Shown: positions 26,462 to 34,423 of the stretch, one piece after another
Layout of the letters: each line of letters begins with the position of its first letter
Position numbering within the stretch: the stretch's first letter is position 1
Origin: Thalassobaculaceae bacterium
GTDB lineage: Bacteria > Pseudomonadota > Alphaproteobacteria > Thalassobaculales > Thalassobaculaceae
Assembly (NCBI GenBank): GCA_029212785.1
Contig: JARGOG010000013.1
Coordinates: forward strand, 1-64,000
DNA: 64,000 nt
Reading direction: 5' to 3'
The notes under the pieces: model-generated
What the model was told of the DNA's origin: nothing
Database searches by the model: none
What the model saw: only the letters and a program-made list of their open reading frames with translations
Made by a program: the position numbers and the translations under genes

Positions 26462-28849
26462 TTAAGGCGACAATGTAAGTTCGTGACTCGGCTCTTCGGG
26501 AGCGACGAGGCGTATGCCCGCGTTGCCGACCCAGCCATCGTGCCAGGTCAGGCTCAGCGGCGAGAGCAGATTGCCGGATGGGCCCAGGGCTGCGACGAAG
26601 CGTGAGTTGTCCAGATTCGCGAGATCATAGATTATTCGTAGTCCCGGACCGTGGCGATGGCGGAACGGGTCGTCCGCCGGCCCGCCAAATGTGCCACGCG
26701 ATACGGTGTAGTCGCCGCCGCCACTCGGCGTCCGGGTGGTGAGCGAGGTACCGATCACCGGGATGCGGCTCCAGACGTGGTTGCGGAACCAGGCCTGGTG
26801 GGCGTCACCCCAGCGCCAGGTGTCGATCTTGTTGCCATGCAGCCGGGCGAGGAGAGCCAGGGCATCCTCGTAGGCGCCGGCGACGATATCGGCGCAGCTC
26901 TCCCGGGTCTCGGCGGTTCGCGTGTCGTCGCAGAACCCGTCATCCTCGCGCAGGATCCGCAGCAGGGTGGCTGCGCGGGCCCGCCGGTAGTCCCCGAGCA
27001 GCGCCCCGAGCTCGTCGGCGAACAGCCGCCGCGTCAGGGCCCGGGTCCACGCGGCGAAGATGAGCGGCTCGGCCCGATCGGCGGCCATGGTGCCGTCCCA
27101 CGCCGCGAGCATGTCCGCCGCCTGGGTCTGCAACCCTTTGCCGCCGGCCCGTGGTAGGTGCGGCAGCATCAGCGGCAGCATGTCCCGGGCGAACAGCGAC
27201 ACGGTATCCATCTGCAGCGCGGCCATGCCGGCGAGGGTTCTGTCGCCATCCTTGAGGCGTTCGGCGATGCGGCGCGCCCGGTAGGGGGCATCGAAATGAC
27301 GGGCGATGAACAGATCCGGATCGGCGCCGGCCACGCGTTCGTTCGCGTTGATCAGGGTATTGCCCGGTGGATCGAGGATTTGCGGCAGGGATTCGAACGG
27401 CGCCCATCCGGTCCAGTCGTGGGTGCCGGTCCAGCCCGGGCTCGGGTAGAAGCCGTCACCCGACCGCCTTAGCGGGAGGCGACCGGCCGAAATCATGCCG
27501 ATGTGTCCGGTCGTGTCGGCGAAGGTGACGTTCTGTTGCGGGCTATGGAACAGGCGCAGTGCCGCGACCACGCCGTCGGAGTCGAGCGCGCCACCGAGGT
27601 CGAACAGGGCCTGGGCGGTGTCGTCATCGGCGGCGAGCGAGGGGGAGGCGAGGGCCAGCACCGTCCCATCCTCGGCCGTGGCCGCGGCGCTTTCCATGGC
27701 ATCCGAGACGACCGGACCGTGGCGGGTGCTCCGCACCATATGCTCGATGGTCTCACCGGAGACCTCGAAACGCTCGACCCGCGTCTCGAAAGGTTCGGTG
27801 CCGCCGGGTGTCAGGTAGCGTCCGGGATCCGCGGGGTCGAGGCGTTCGACGAACAGGTCCTGGGTGTCGGAGTGGGTGGTCGTGAAGCTCCAGGCGACGG
27901 CACCGTTATGGCCGATGACGAGGAACGGCACCCCGGGGACAAAGGCGCCGACCCTCAGGTAACCGGGGGCTTCGATCCGGGCGAGCCACCACAGATTCGG
28001 GCTCTGGAACTCGAGATGCGGGTCGCCGGCGAGGATCGGCTTGCCCGAGGGTGATTGCAGCCCGGTCACCGCCCAGGCATTGGAGGCGCGCCGTGGCCGC
28101 AGAACGTCGGGAAGCGCCGCCGCCAGCGCCGCCAGACGGGTATCGTCAAGGCGGTCGACCGCCGATAGGTCCGGCGCGGTCAGACTGCCGTCGCTGCCCT
28201 CGAAAGGCGCATAGAGCAGGTTGATCCGTTCCGGCGTCAGTCCGGTCTTGAGCATGCGGGCACGGGTGATCTCGCTGAACCAGTTTCCGGCCAATTGCAG
28301 CGACATCAGGCGGCCCCACACGAGGCTATCGGCCGCCGTCCAAGGTTCGGGCTCGACCCCGGCGAGAAGGAATTCCGGCGGCAGGGGGCCGCTGCGGGTC
28401 TCCAGGTAGCCGTTCACTCCCGCGACATAGCTGTCGACATGCGACTTGGCCTGCGGCGACATCCGCTCATAGCTTGCGGCGGCGAGGCGATGCAGGCCGA
28501 GCGTGCGCAGCAGCTTGTCGTAGGAGAGTCCCCCCTCGCCAACCGCTTCCGACAGGCGCCCGGCGCCGATCCGCCGCATCAGTTCCATCTGCCAGAGCCG
28601 GTCCTGGGCGTGGGCGTAGCCCAGGGCGAAGCTGGCATCCTGCGGCGTGGCGGCTCGGATGGTGACGGTACCGGCGTCGTCGCGCTCGATCAGCGCCGGT
28701 GCCGAGAGGCCGGAGAGACCGACGATCTCGCCGTCGGTCTCGGGCACCGACCCCTGGAGCCAGAACAGCCCCAGGGCGCCGATGAAGTTGATCCCGATGA
28801 ACACGAGAACCGTGCCGACCAGCAGGCGACGCGTCAGACTGGAGGCCAT
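26462..28849 (-). CDS. penicillin acylase family protein
   Basis: N-terminal nucleophile hydrolase of 795 residues, probably exported: an N-terminal hydrophobic segment (LLVGTVLVFIGINFIGALG) then the alpha-chain region with FALGYAHAQDRLWQMELMRR and YVAGVNGYLE. The predicted self-cleavage site is before Ser256 in ASNAWAVTG; the serine would become the catalytic N-terminus of the beta chain. PILAGDPHL, GHNGAVAWSFTTTHSDTQDL and later NANERV follow. Characterised members are penicillin, cephalosporin or acyl-homoserine-lactone acylases; this one cannot be placed within the family. Confidence 0.93.
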   Translation of the reverse strand: MASSLTRRLLVGTVLVFIGINFIGALGLFWLQGSVPETDGEIVGLSGLSAPALIERDDAGTVTIRAATPQDASFALGYAHAQDRLWQMELMRRIGAGRLSEAVGEGGLSYDKLLRTLGLHRLAAASYERMSPQAKSHVDSYVAGVNGYLETRSGPLPPEFLLAGVEPEPWTAADSLVWGRLMSLQLAGNWFSEITRARMLKTGLTPERINLLYAPFEGSDGSLTAPDLSAVDRLDDTRLAALAAALPDVLRPRRASNAWAVTGLQSPSGKPILAGDPHLEFQSPNLWWLARIEAPGYLRVGAFVPGVPFLVIGHNGAVAWSFTTTHSDTQDLFVERLDPADPGRYLTPGGTEPFETRVERFEVSGETIEHMVRSTRHGPVVSDAMESAAATAEDGTVLALASPSLAADDDTAQALFDLGGALDSDGVVAALRLFHSPQQNVTFADTTGHIGMISAGRLPLRRSGDGFYPSPGWTGTHDWTGWAPFESLPQILDPPGNTLINANERVAGADPDLFIARHFDAPYRARRIAERLKDGDRTLAGMAALQMDTVSLFARDMLPLMLPHLPRAGGKGLQTQAADMLAAWDGTMAADRAEPLIFAAWTRALTRRLFADELGALLGDYRRARAATLLRILREDDGFCDDTRTAETRESCADIVAGAYEDALALLARLHGNKIDTWRWGDAHQAWFRNHVWSRIPVIGTSLTTRTPSGGGDYTVSRGTFGGPADDPFRHRHGPGLRIIYDLANLDNSRFVAALGPSGNLLSPLSLTWHDGWVGNAGIRLVAPEEPSHELTLSP

Positions 28850-28889
28850 ATCGCTCTCTCGTTCGGTGTCCGCGCGGTCCTTAAGGACA

Positions 28890-30419
28890 TCAGGTCTTGT
28901 TGAAGATGACCGTCTTCTTGTGGGTGAAATGCTCCAGCATCGACTCGAGCGTGGCCTCCTTGCCGAGGCCGGAACTCTTGACGCCGCCGTAGCTCAGGCC
29001 CGGCTGGACGACCAGATTCTGGTTCACCTGGACGAACCCGGCCTCCAGCTTCTCGGTCACGTTCAGGGCCGCGTGCAGGTCGTTGGTCCACAGGGTGGCG
29101 GCCAGCCCATACTCGGTGTCGTTGGCGGCCTCGACCACCTGGTCGAGGTCGGTCCAGCGGATGATGCAGGTCACCGGGCCGAAGATCTCCTCGCGGCTCA
29201 GCTTGCTGTCATTGGTCATCTCGGTGAACAGGACCGGACGCACGAACAGGCCGTCCTTGAACTTCTCGTCGGTCGGCATGGCCGAGCACTCGATCGGCTT
29301 TGCCCCATCCTCGGCTTTTCCGTCGGCGATGTAGCCGTTCACCTTCTCGAACTGCTGCGGTGAGATGATGGTGCCGATGTCGGTCTTCTCGTCCAGCGGG
29401 TCGCCCATGACCATGGCGTCGACCTGGGCACGCAGCTTCTCGACGAAGGTATCGTAGAGGCTGTCATGCACGAAGATGCGGCTGGCCGCGGTGCAGGACT
29501 GACCTTGGCGAGTGAAGCGCATGCCGACCACGGCGCCGTTCAGCGCCTTGTCGATATCCGCATCGGCCATGATGATCATCGGCGACTTGCCGCCCAGTTC
29601 CAGCGTGACCGGGATCAGCTTGTCGGCGGCCGTCTTGTACACGATCTTGCCGGTCTCGACCGAGCCGGTGAAGGTCACCTTGCCGACCTTGGGATGCTCG
29701 ACAAGCGGCGCGCCACATTCCGGACCGAAGCCGGACAGCATGTTGAAAACGCCCGGCGGCAGGATCGCATTCATGATCTGACAAACGCGGAGCACGGTCA
29801 GCGGTGCCTCTTCGGCCGACTTCACCACCACCGCATTGCCCGCCAGCATGGCCGGCGCGATCTTCAGTGCCATCAGCAGCAGCGGAACGTTCCACGGGAT
29901 GATGGCGCCGACCACGCCGATCGGCTCGCGCACCGTGATGGTCAGCATGTCCGGATGATGGGGCACGGTCTCGCCCTTCAACTCGGAGCCGAGGCCGGCA
30001 TGGAAGTGGAAGGCATCGGCCAGGATCGATGCCTCGACCCGGCTTTCGGTGCGCAGCGCCTTGCCGGTCTCCAGCGCGATCAGACGGCCGAGTTCCTCGA
30101 CATGCTCTTCCAGCGCCTGGGCGCATTTGTAGAGCAGCTTGCCGCGGTCGCGGGCGCGCATCTTGCCCCAGGCCTTCTGCGCGTTGAACGAATCCTGAAC
30201 GGCACGGTCGACGTCGTCGGCATCGCCAAAAGCGCCGAAACCGATGATCTCGCGGGTTGCCGGATAGATCACCTCGAAGGTCTTGCCGGAGCCGGACTGC
30301 ACCAGCTTGCCGCCGATCAGGTGGCGGCCGCTGAGCGACTTGGCCAGGGCGTAGGGGTCCAGGTTCGGCTCGAGCGACGGCTCCTGGCCGTAGTCGAGAT
30401 CGCTCACCATCAGATTCAT
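28890..30419 (-). CDS. NAD(P)-dependent aldehyde dehydrogenase
   Basis: Aldehyde dehydrogenase of 509 residues that oxidises an aldehyde to the acid. Visible: PWNVPLLLMALKIAPAMLAG, FTGSVETGKIV, the general-base glutamate in TLELGGKSPMII (near residue 275), catalytic cysteine in RQGQSCTAAS (Cys near 309), and EIFGPVTCIIRW. The C-terminal VVQPGLSYGGVKSSGLGKE is normal. Its start codon overlaps the stop of the upstream CoA transferase by ATGA, so the two products are made in step. A benzaldehyde- or semialdehyde-type substrate is possible but not shown. Confidence 0.95.
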   Translation of the reverse strand: MNLMVSDLDYGQEPSLEPNLDPYALAKSLSGRHLIGGKLVQSGSGKTFEVIYPATREIIGFGAFGDADDVDRAVQDSFNAQKAWGKMRARDRGKLLYKCAQALEEHVEELGRLIALETGKALRTESRVEASILADAFHFHAGLGSELKGETVPHHPDMLTITVREPIGVVGAIIPWNVPLLLMALKIAPAMLAGNAVVVKSAEEAPLTVLRVCQIMNAILPPGVFNMLSGFGPECGAPLVEHPKVGKVTFTGSVETGKIVYKTAADKLIPVTLELGGKSPMIIMADADIDKALNGAVVGMRFTRQGQSCTAASRIFVHDSLYDTFVEKLRAQVDAMVMGDPLDEKTDIGTIISPQQFEKVNGYIADGKAEDGAKPIECSAMPTDEKFKDGLFVRPVLFTEMTNDSKLSREEIFGPVTCIIRWTDLDQVVEAANDTEYGLAATLWTNDLHAALNVTEKLEAGFVQVNQNLVVQPGLSYGGVKSSGLGKEATLESMLEHFTHKKTVIFNKT

Positions 30420-31591
30420 TGCTCGATCTCCCTCAGAATTGTCTCGCGGTCTTGGTCCAGGTTGGGGGCCGGGGGCCGCGTGGACGGGTCCGGAAATCCG
30501 GAAATCTTGATCGGGTTGCCGACAACCTTCATCGGTCCGGTGACCGGATCATCGACGCTGACGACCATGTTGCGGGCGCCGGCCTGTGGGTACTCGACCG
30601 CCTGACCGATATCGTTGATCGGACCGGCGGGTACGCCGGCGGCGTCCATGACGGCCATCCAATGCGCGGTCGGCTCGGCCTTGAGCACGGCCTCGACCTC
30701 AGCCTCCAGCTCGGTGACATGGGTCGCGCGCAGGTCGTTCGTCGTATAGCGGCTGTCGGACTTCCATTCCGACTTGCCCAGCGCGTCGGCCATTTTGTGG
30801 AACAGCCCGTCGTTTCCGGCGGCGATGATGATGTAGCCGTCCTTGGTGTTGAAGGCCTGGAACGGGGTGATCGACGGATGGCGCGCGCCCAAGGGGCCCG
30901 GCGCCTTGCCGGTCACGAAATAGCGCATGGCGGCATTTTCCAGCAGGGCGATCTGGCAGTCGAACATGCCGATATCGACCTTGGCGGCCTTGCCGGTCAT
31001 GGCCCGGTCGAACAGCGCCGACATGACGCCGATCGCGGTGAACAGGCCGGCACCGATATCGCCGATCGACGTGCCGATACGGGTCGGCGGCGAGCCGGGA
31101 TGGCCGGTGATGCTCATGATGCCGCCCATGCCCTGGACGACCATGTCATAGGCCGGGCGCTTCATCTCCGGGCCGGAATGGCCGAAGCCCGAGGCGGCGG
31201 CATAGATCAGCTTGGGATATTTGGCGTGCAGATCTTCCCAGCCGTAGCCGAGTTTTTCCATGGTGCCCGGGCGGAAGTTCTCGACGACCACGTCGGCCTT
31301 GGCGAGCAGCTTCTCGAAGATCGCCTTGTCGACGTCGTCCTTCAGGTTGAGGGCGATGCTCTGCTTGCCGCGGTTGACCGACTGGAAATACGCCGACTTG
31401 CCGTTGACGAAGGGGCCATAGTGGCGCGCATCGTCACCGGTGCCGGGGGTTTCGACCTTGATCACCCGAGCGCCGAGCTCGGCCATCATCAGGGTGCAGT
31501 AGGGGCCGGCGAGAATGCGGCTGAGATCGACGACGGTGATGCCGCTCAGCGGTCCAGTCTTGTTTTCGACTGCAGTCTGCTCCGCTGCCAT
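30416..31591 (-). CDS. CaiB/BaiF family CoA transferase
   Basis: Second family III CoA transferase of this window, 391 residues and complete. N-terminal signature PLSGITVVDLSRILAGPYCTL, catalytic-site aspartate region NLKDDVDKAIFEKLLAKADV, ENFRPGTMEKLGYGWEDL, and ARHPSITPFQAFNTKDGYI in the second half. It is translationally coupled to the aldehyde dehydrogenase downstream, suggesting that an acid made by one enzyme is activated by the other, or that they act in one degradation route. The substrate is unknown. Confidence 0.95.
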   Translation of the reverse strand: MAAEQTAVENKTGPLSGITVVDLSRILAGPYCTLMMAELGARVIKVETPGTGDDARHYGPFVNGKSAYFQSVNRGKQSIALNLKDDVDKAIFEKLLAKADVVVENFRPGTMEKLGYGWEDLHAKYPKLIYAAASGFGHSGPEMKRPAYDMVVQGMGGIMSITGHPGSPPTRIGTSIGDIGAGLFTAIGVMSALFDRAMTGKAAKVDIGMFDCQIALLENAAMRYFVTGKAPGPLGARHPSITPFQAFNTKDGYIIIAAGNDGLFHKMADALGKSEWKSDSRYTTNDLRATHVTELEAEVEAVLKAEPTAHWMAVMDAAGVPAGPINDIGQAVEYPQAGARNMVVSVDDPVTGPMKVVGNPIKISGFPDPSTRPPAPNLDQDRETILREIEQ

Positions 31592-31696
31592 GCGGGGGCT
31601 CTCCCTTCCTGGATTGTACGCTTTCGGCCGGTTTTAGACCACGAGCAGATGAGCGACAAGCGGTCGATACAGCGCGGAGGGGAGAAGGATTGCCGG

Positions 31697-32443
31697 TTAG
31701 ATCCCGTACAACTCCGCCGCGGAGCAGGCCGCCACGGTTCCGTCGTCGAGACGGTAGCTGATCCCGGCGCCGGGCTCCGAACGCAGACGCTCGGACGGAG
31801 TCGTCGCCGAGGTCATGCGGAACTCTATGGCGAGACGGTTTGTCGACGCATGGTCCATGGGCTGGGTGCGGTGCAGGGTGAAGCCGTCGAACAGAGCCAC
31901 GTCGCCGGGTCCGAACTTGGGACTGAACCGTCGTTGGTTTCCTGGACCGAAGAACTGCTCGAGAGTTGCCTCGTCGAACGTCGCCGGCGGCACCCCGTTT
32001 TTAAAGACCGCGGCGAAGTTCTCGGCGGGGATCGGGCGCTGCGGCAGGCAGAATTCCAGACCCGGCGCAGTCTCGCCCACCGGGTCGAACGGCACCCAGG
32101 CGATTAGCCCGTGGTGGTCCTGCTTGAAGAAATTGAAATCGAAGTGCCAGGATACGTAGGTCTCGATCCGACCGACCTGATGATGGCGCAGCGTGGTGAA
32201 GTTCAGCCACAGCGCGCACCGATCCTTGTGGATTTCCTCATAGTGGTCGGGGATCGGCGTCTTCCAGAATAGCTCGACGATCTCCCGGGCGGTCTTCGCC
32301 TGCTCCGCCCCGCCGATGCCCGTGAGAAGTTTCAGGACGTTCTGTTTGTGAAAATCTCCCTCGGCGACCTGGTAGCAGCGGCCGGACAGCTCCCGAACGA
32401 TTTCGGGAGCGATCCAGTTCCGCTTGATCTCGAGATTATTCAT
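31697..32443 (-). CDS. phytanoyl-CoA dioxygenase (PhyH)-like protein
   Basis: 248-residue protein resembling Fe(II)/2-oxoglutarate dioxygenases of the PhyH group. The expected facial triad is visible: His-x-Asp in SWHFDFNFF (near residue 96) and the distal His in FTLHRTQPM with the following Arg-rich NRLAIEFRM, which would bind 2-oxoglutarate. The start at 32443 follows the pyrophosphatase stop by 4 bases; upstream frame overlapping ppa was rejected. A chemically modified or unusual substrate is likely but not inferable. The pair ppa-PhyH is an unusual neighbour set. Confidence 0.8.
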   Translation of the reverse strand: MNNLEIKRNWIAPEIVRELSGRCYQVAEGDFHKQNVLKLLTGIGGAEQAKTAREIVELFWKTPIPDHYEEIHKDRCALWLNFTTLRHHQVGRIETYVSWHFDFNFFKQDHHGLIAWVPFDPVGETAPGLEFCLPQRPIPAENFAAVFKNGVPPATFDEATLEQFFGPGNQRRFSPKFGPGDVALFDGFTLHRTQPMDHASTNRLAIEFRMTSATTPSERLRSEPGAGISYRLDDGTVAACSAAELYGI

Positions 32444-32447
32444 CGAG

Positions 32448-32987
32448 TTACTCGGCAGCCCCTTGCTTGGCACTCTTGATGCCGGCGCGGATGAGTTCCA
32501 GCGCTTCCTCGGCCTCGCCCCAGCGATCGACCCGCACCCACTTGCCGACCTCAAGGTCCTTGTAATGGGTGAAGAAGTGCTTGATCTGGTCAGTCAGAAT
32601 GACCGGCAGATCGCGCCAGGACGCGGTGTCCTTGTAGTAAGGGTGCAACTTGTCGACCGGCACGGCCAGGATCTTTTCGTCCATGCCCTCCTGGTCCTCC
32701 ATGATCAGCACGCCGACCGGGCGCACGTTGATCACCGACTTCGGCAGGATCGGGTTGCTGCCGACCACCAGAACGTCCACCGGATCGCCGTCATTGGCGA
32801 GCGTGTGCGGGATGAAGCCGTAGTTGCACGGATAGGTCATCGCGGTGTGCAGGAATCGGTCGACGAACAGCGCGCCGCTGTCCTCGTCGAACTCGTACTT
32901 CACCGGATCGGAACCGAGGGAAACCTCGATAATGACGTTGATGTCGTACGGTGGATTCTTGCCGATCGGAATCTGGGAAATGCGCAT
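32448..32987 (-). CDS. ppa: inorganic pyrophosphatase
   Basis: Family I soluble pyrophosphatase, 179 residues, which hydrolyses PPi and drives biosynthetic reactions. Motifs include the N-terminal NVIIEVSLGSDPVKYEFDE with the active-site Lys/Glu, YPCNYGFIPHTLANDGDPVD with the metal-binding aspartates, VGVLIMEDQEGMDEKILAV and YKDLEVGKWVRVDRWG. The sequence is complete and of usual bacterial length. The next gene starts 4 bases after its stop. Confidence 0.97.
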   Translation of the reverse strand: MRISQIPIGKNPPYDINVIIEVSLGSDPVKYEFDEDSGALFVDRFLHTAMTYPCNYGFIPHTLANDGDPVDVLVVGSNPILPKSVINVRPVGVLIMEDQEGMDEKILAVPVDKLHPYYKDTASWRDLPVILTDQIKHFFTHYKDLEVGKWVRVDRWGEAEEALELIRAGIKSAKQGAAE

Positions 32988-33068
32988 GGGAGTATCCCCG
33001 GGGGTCGCGTGATGTGAATTTTGCTGCGGTGCGACATAAACCGCCCGCGACCCCAGGGCAAGGCGAGA

Positions 33069-33476
33069 TTAGGGACGCGGGACGCCTTTCAGGACATCCG
33101 CGACGATACGCGTCCCCAATTCAATCAGCACCACATCGGTCCCCACGGTCTCCAGCGCATAGCCGCTCGGAATGGAGATCTGGCGGCTCAGATCCTGCGG
33201 TGCTGCCTTCTTGGCGATCCCCGGCGGTAGCGGTTTACCTCGGGCCAGGTTCTTGGCGATACCCGGGGGCAGGGAGGTCGCCGGCTGCGGATGGGTCTGG
33301 AAATAGCGGGTGATCACCCTGCGATCCGCATCGCTGAGCAGGACGCCGGCCAGAACGGCACCGGCCGCGGCAGCGGCGGCAACGCCGTGTTCAGGCGCCT
33401 TATCGTTCTTGGCGAAGGCCGGGACCGTGGCGGCCACGACAAGCGCTGCGGCGAGGGCGATCGGTCGGATGACCAT
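33069..33476 (-). CDS. small secreted protein with LPPGIAK repeats
   Basis: 135-residue hypothetical secreted protein. Signal peptide VIRPIALAAALVVAATVPAFA, then a Lys/Ala-rich start, a short hydrophobic VAAAAAAGAVLAGVLL segment, and two LPPGIAKN/LPPGIAKK repeats near the middle. The end is a hydrophobic strand-like region. LPPGIAK repeats resemble proteins near the RcnB family, but the match is weak. The tandem repeat may be a structural element. No function can be named. Confidence 0.6.
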   Translation of the reverse strand: MVIRPIALAAALVVAATVPAFAKNDKAPEHGVAAAAAAGAVLAGVLLSDADRRVITRYFQTHPQPATSLPPGIAKNLARGKPLPPGIAKKAAPQDLSRQISIPSGYALETVGTDVVLIELGTRIVADVLKGVPRP

Positions 33477-33521
33477 GGATATGCTCCGGAAAAATCAGTT
33501 GTTTGACGATACTGAAAACGC

Positions 33522-33554
33522 CAAAGAAAAGGGCCGGTTCCCAGGAACCGGCCC
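33522..33554 (-). terminator. strong intrinsic terminator after coxM
   Basis: Read on the minus strand: a perfect 10-bp stem GGGCCGGTTC/GAACCGGCCC (33545-33554 with 33531-33540) with a 4-base loop, then a T-run TTTTCTTT (33523-33530). It lies just after the coxM stop and probably ends the coxSLM transcript. Confidence 0.88.
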
Positions 33555-33578
33555 GTCCTCAACCGATGAGATCCGGAC

Positions 33579-34376
33579 TCACCCGGCGGCGGAGACCGCG
33601 CGCTTGGCCATCACGGTGATCAGATGGGCACGGTATTCGGCGCTAGCATGGATGTCGGCGTTGAGGGTGCCTGCGTCCACCGCGATGCCGTCGACCGCAC
33701 CGGCTGACCAGTTGGTCGACAGGGCGCTCTCCATCGCCGGGACACGGAACACGCCGTCCTGGCCGGCGCCGGTGACCGCCACCCGCGCACCGCTGCCGGT
33801 CTTGGCGGCGAACACACCGACCAGCGCATAGCGCGAGGCCGGGTTGTCGAACTTCTGGTAGGCGGCCTTCTCCGGCTTGGGGAAGGAGATGGACACGACC
33901 ATCTCGCCGTCCTCCAGCGCGGTCTCGAACAGGCCGGTGAAGAAGTCGTCGGCCGACAACTCCCGTTTGTCGGTCTTGATGGTCGCGCCGAGCGCCAGGC
34001 AGGCAGCCGGATAGTCGGCCGCCGGGTCGTTGTTGGCGATCGAGCCGCCGATGGTGCCACGGTTGCGGACCTGCGGGTCACCGATGCCACCGGCCAGGGC
34101 CGCCAGCGCCGGGATCGCCGCCTGGACCTCCGACGAGTTGGCGACCGCGGCGTGGGTGGTCATCGCCTTGATCGTCACGGTATTGCCGGAGACGGAAATG
34201 CCCTTGAGCTCGCCGACGCCCCCCAGATCGACTAGATCGGAGGGCTGGGCGAGGCGCTGCTTCAGCGTCGGAACCAGCGTCATGCCGCCGGCCACGTAGG
34301 TACCGTCCTCGGCCCCGCTGCGTGCGGCGACCGCGTCTGCGACGGACGACGGTTTGTGATAGGCGAAATCGTACAT
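33579..34376 (-). CDS. coxM: molybdenum hydroxylase FAD-binding subunit (CoxM-type)
   Basis: Medium, FAD-binding subunit of a carbon-monoxide-dehydrogenase-type molybdenum hydroxylase, 265 residues. FAD-binding motifs AGGMTLVPTLKQRL (near residue 31) and GTIGGSIANNDPAADYPA (near 105) are clear, followed by the CO dehydrogenase flavoprotein C-terminal domain. It shuttles electrons from the Fe-S subunit to an acceptor. It is the third gene of the coxS-coxL-coxM unit, 47 bases after coxL, and is followed by a strong terminator. The gene name follows family use; CO oxidation is not implied. Confidence 0.93.
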   Translation of the reverse strand: MYDFAYHKPSSVADAVAARSGAEDGTYVAGGMTLVPTLKQRLAQPSDLVDLGGVGELKGISVSGNTVTIKAMTTHAAVANSSEVQAAIPALAALAGGIGDPQVRNRGTIGGSIANNDPAADYPAACLALGATIKTDKRELSADDFFTGLFETALEDGEMVVSISFPKPEKAAYQKFDNPASRYALVGVFAAKTGSGARVAVTGAGQDGVFRVPAMESALSTNWSAGAVDGIAVDAGTLNADIHASAEYRAHLITVMAKRAVSAAG

Positions 34377-34423
34377 GGCTTGTCTCTCCTGTAACCCCTG
34401 TCTTCGGGCCTTGTGTCGTCAGG

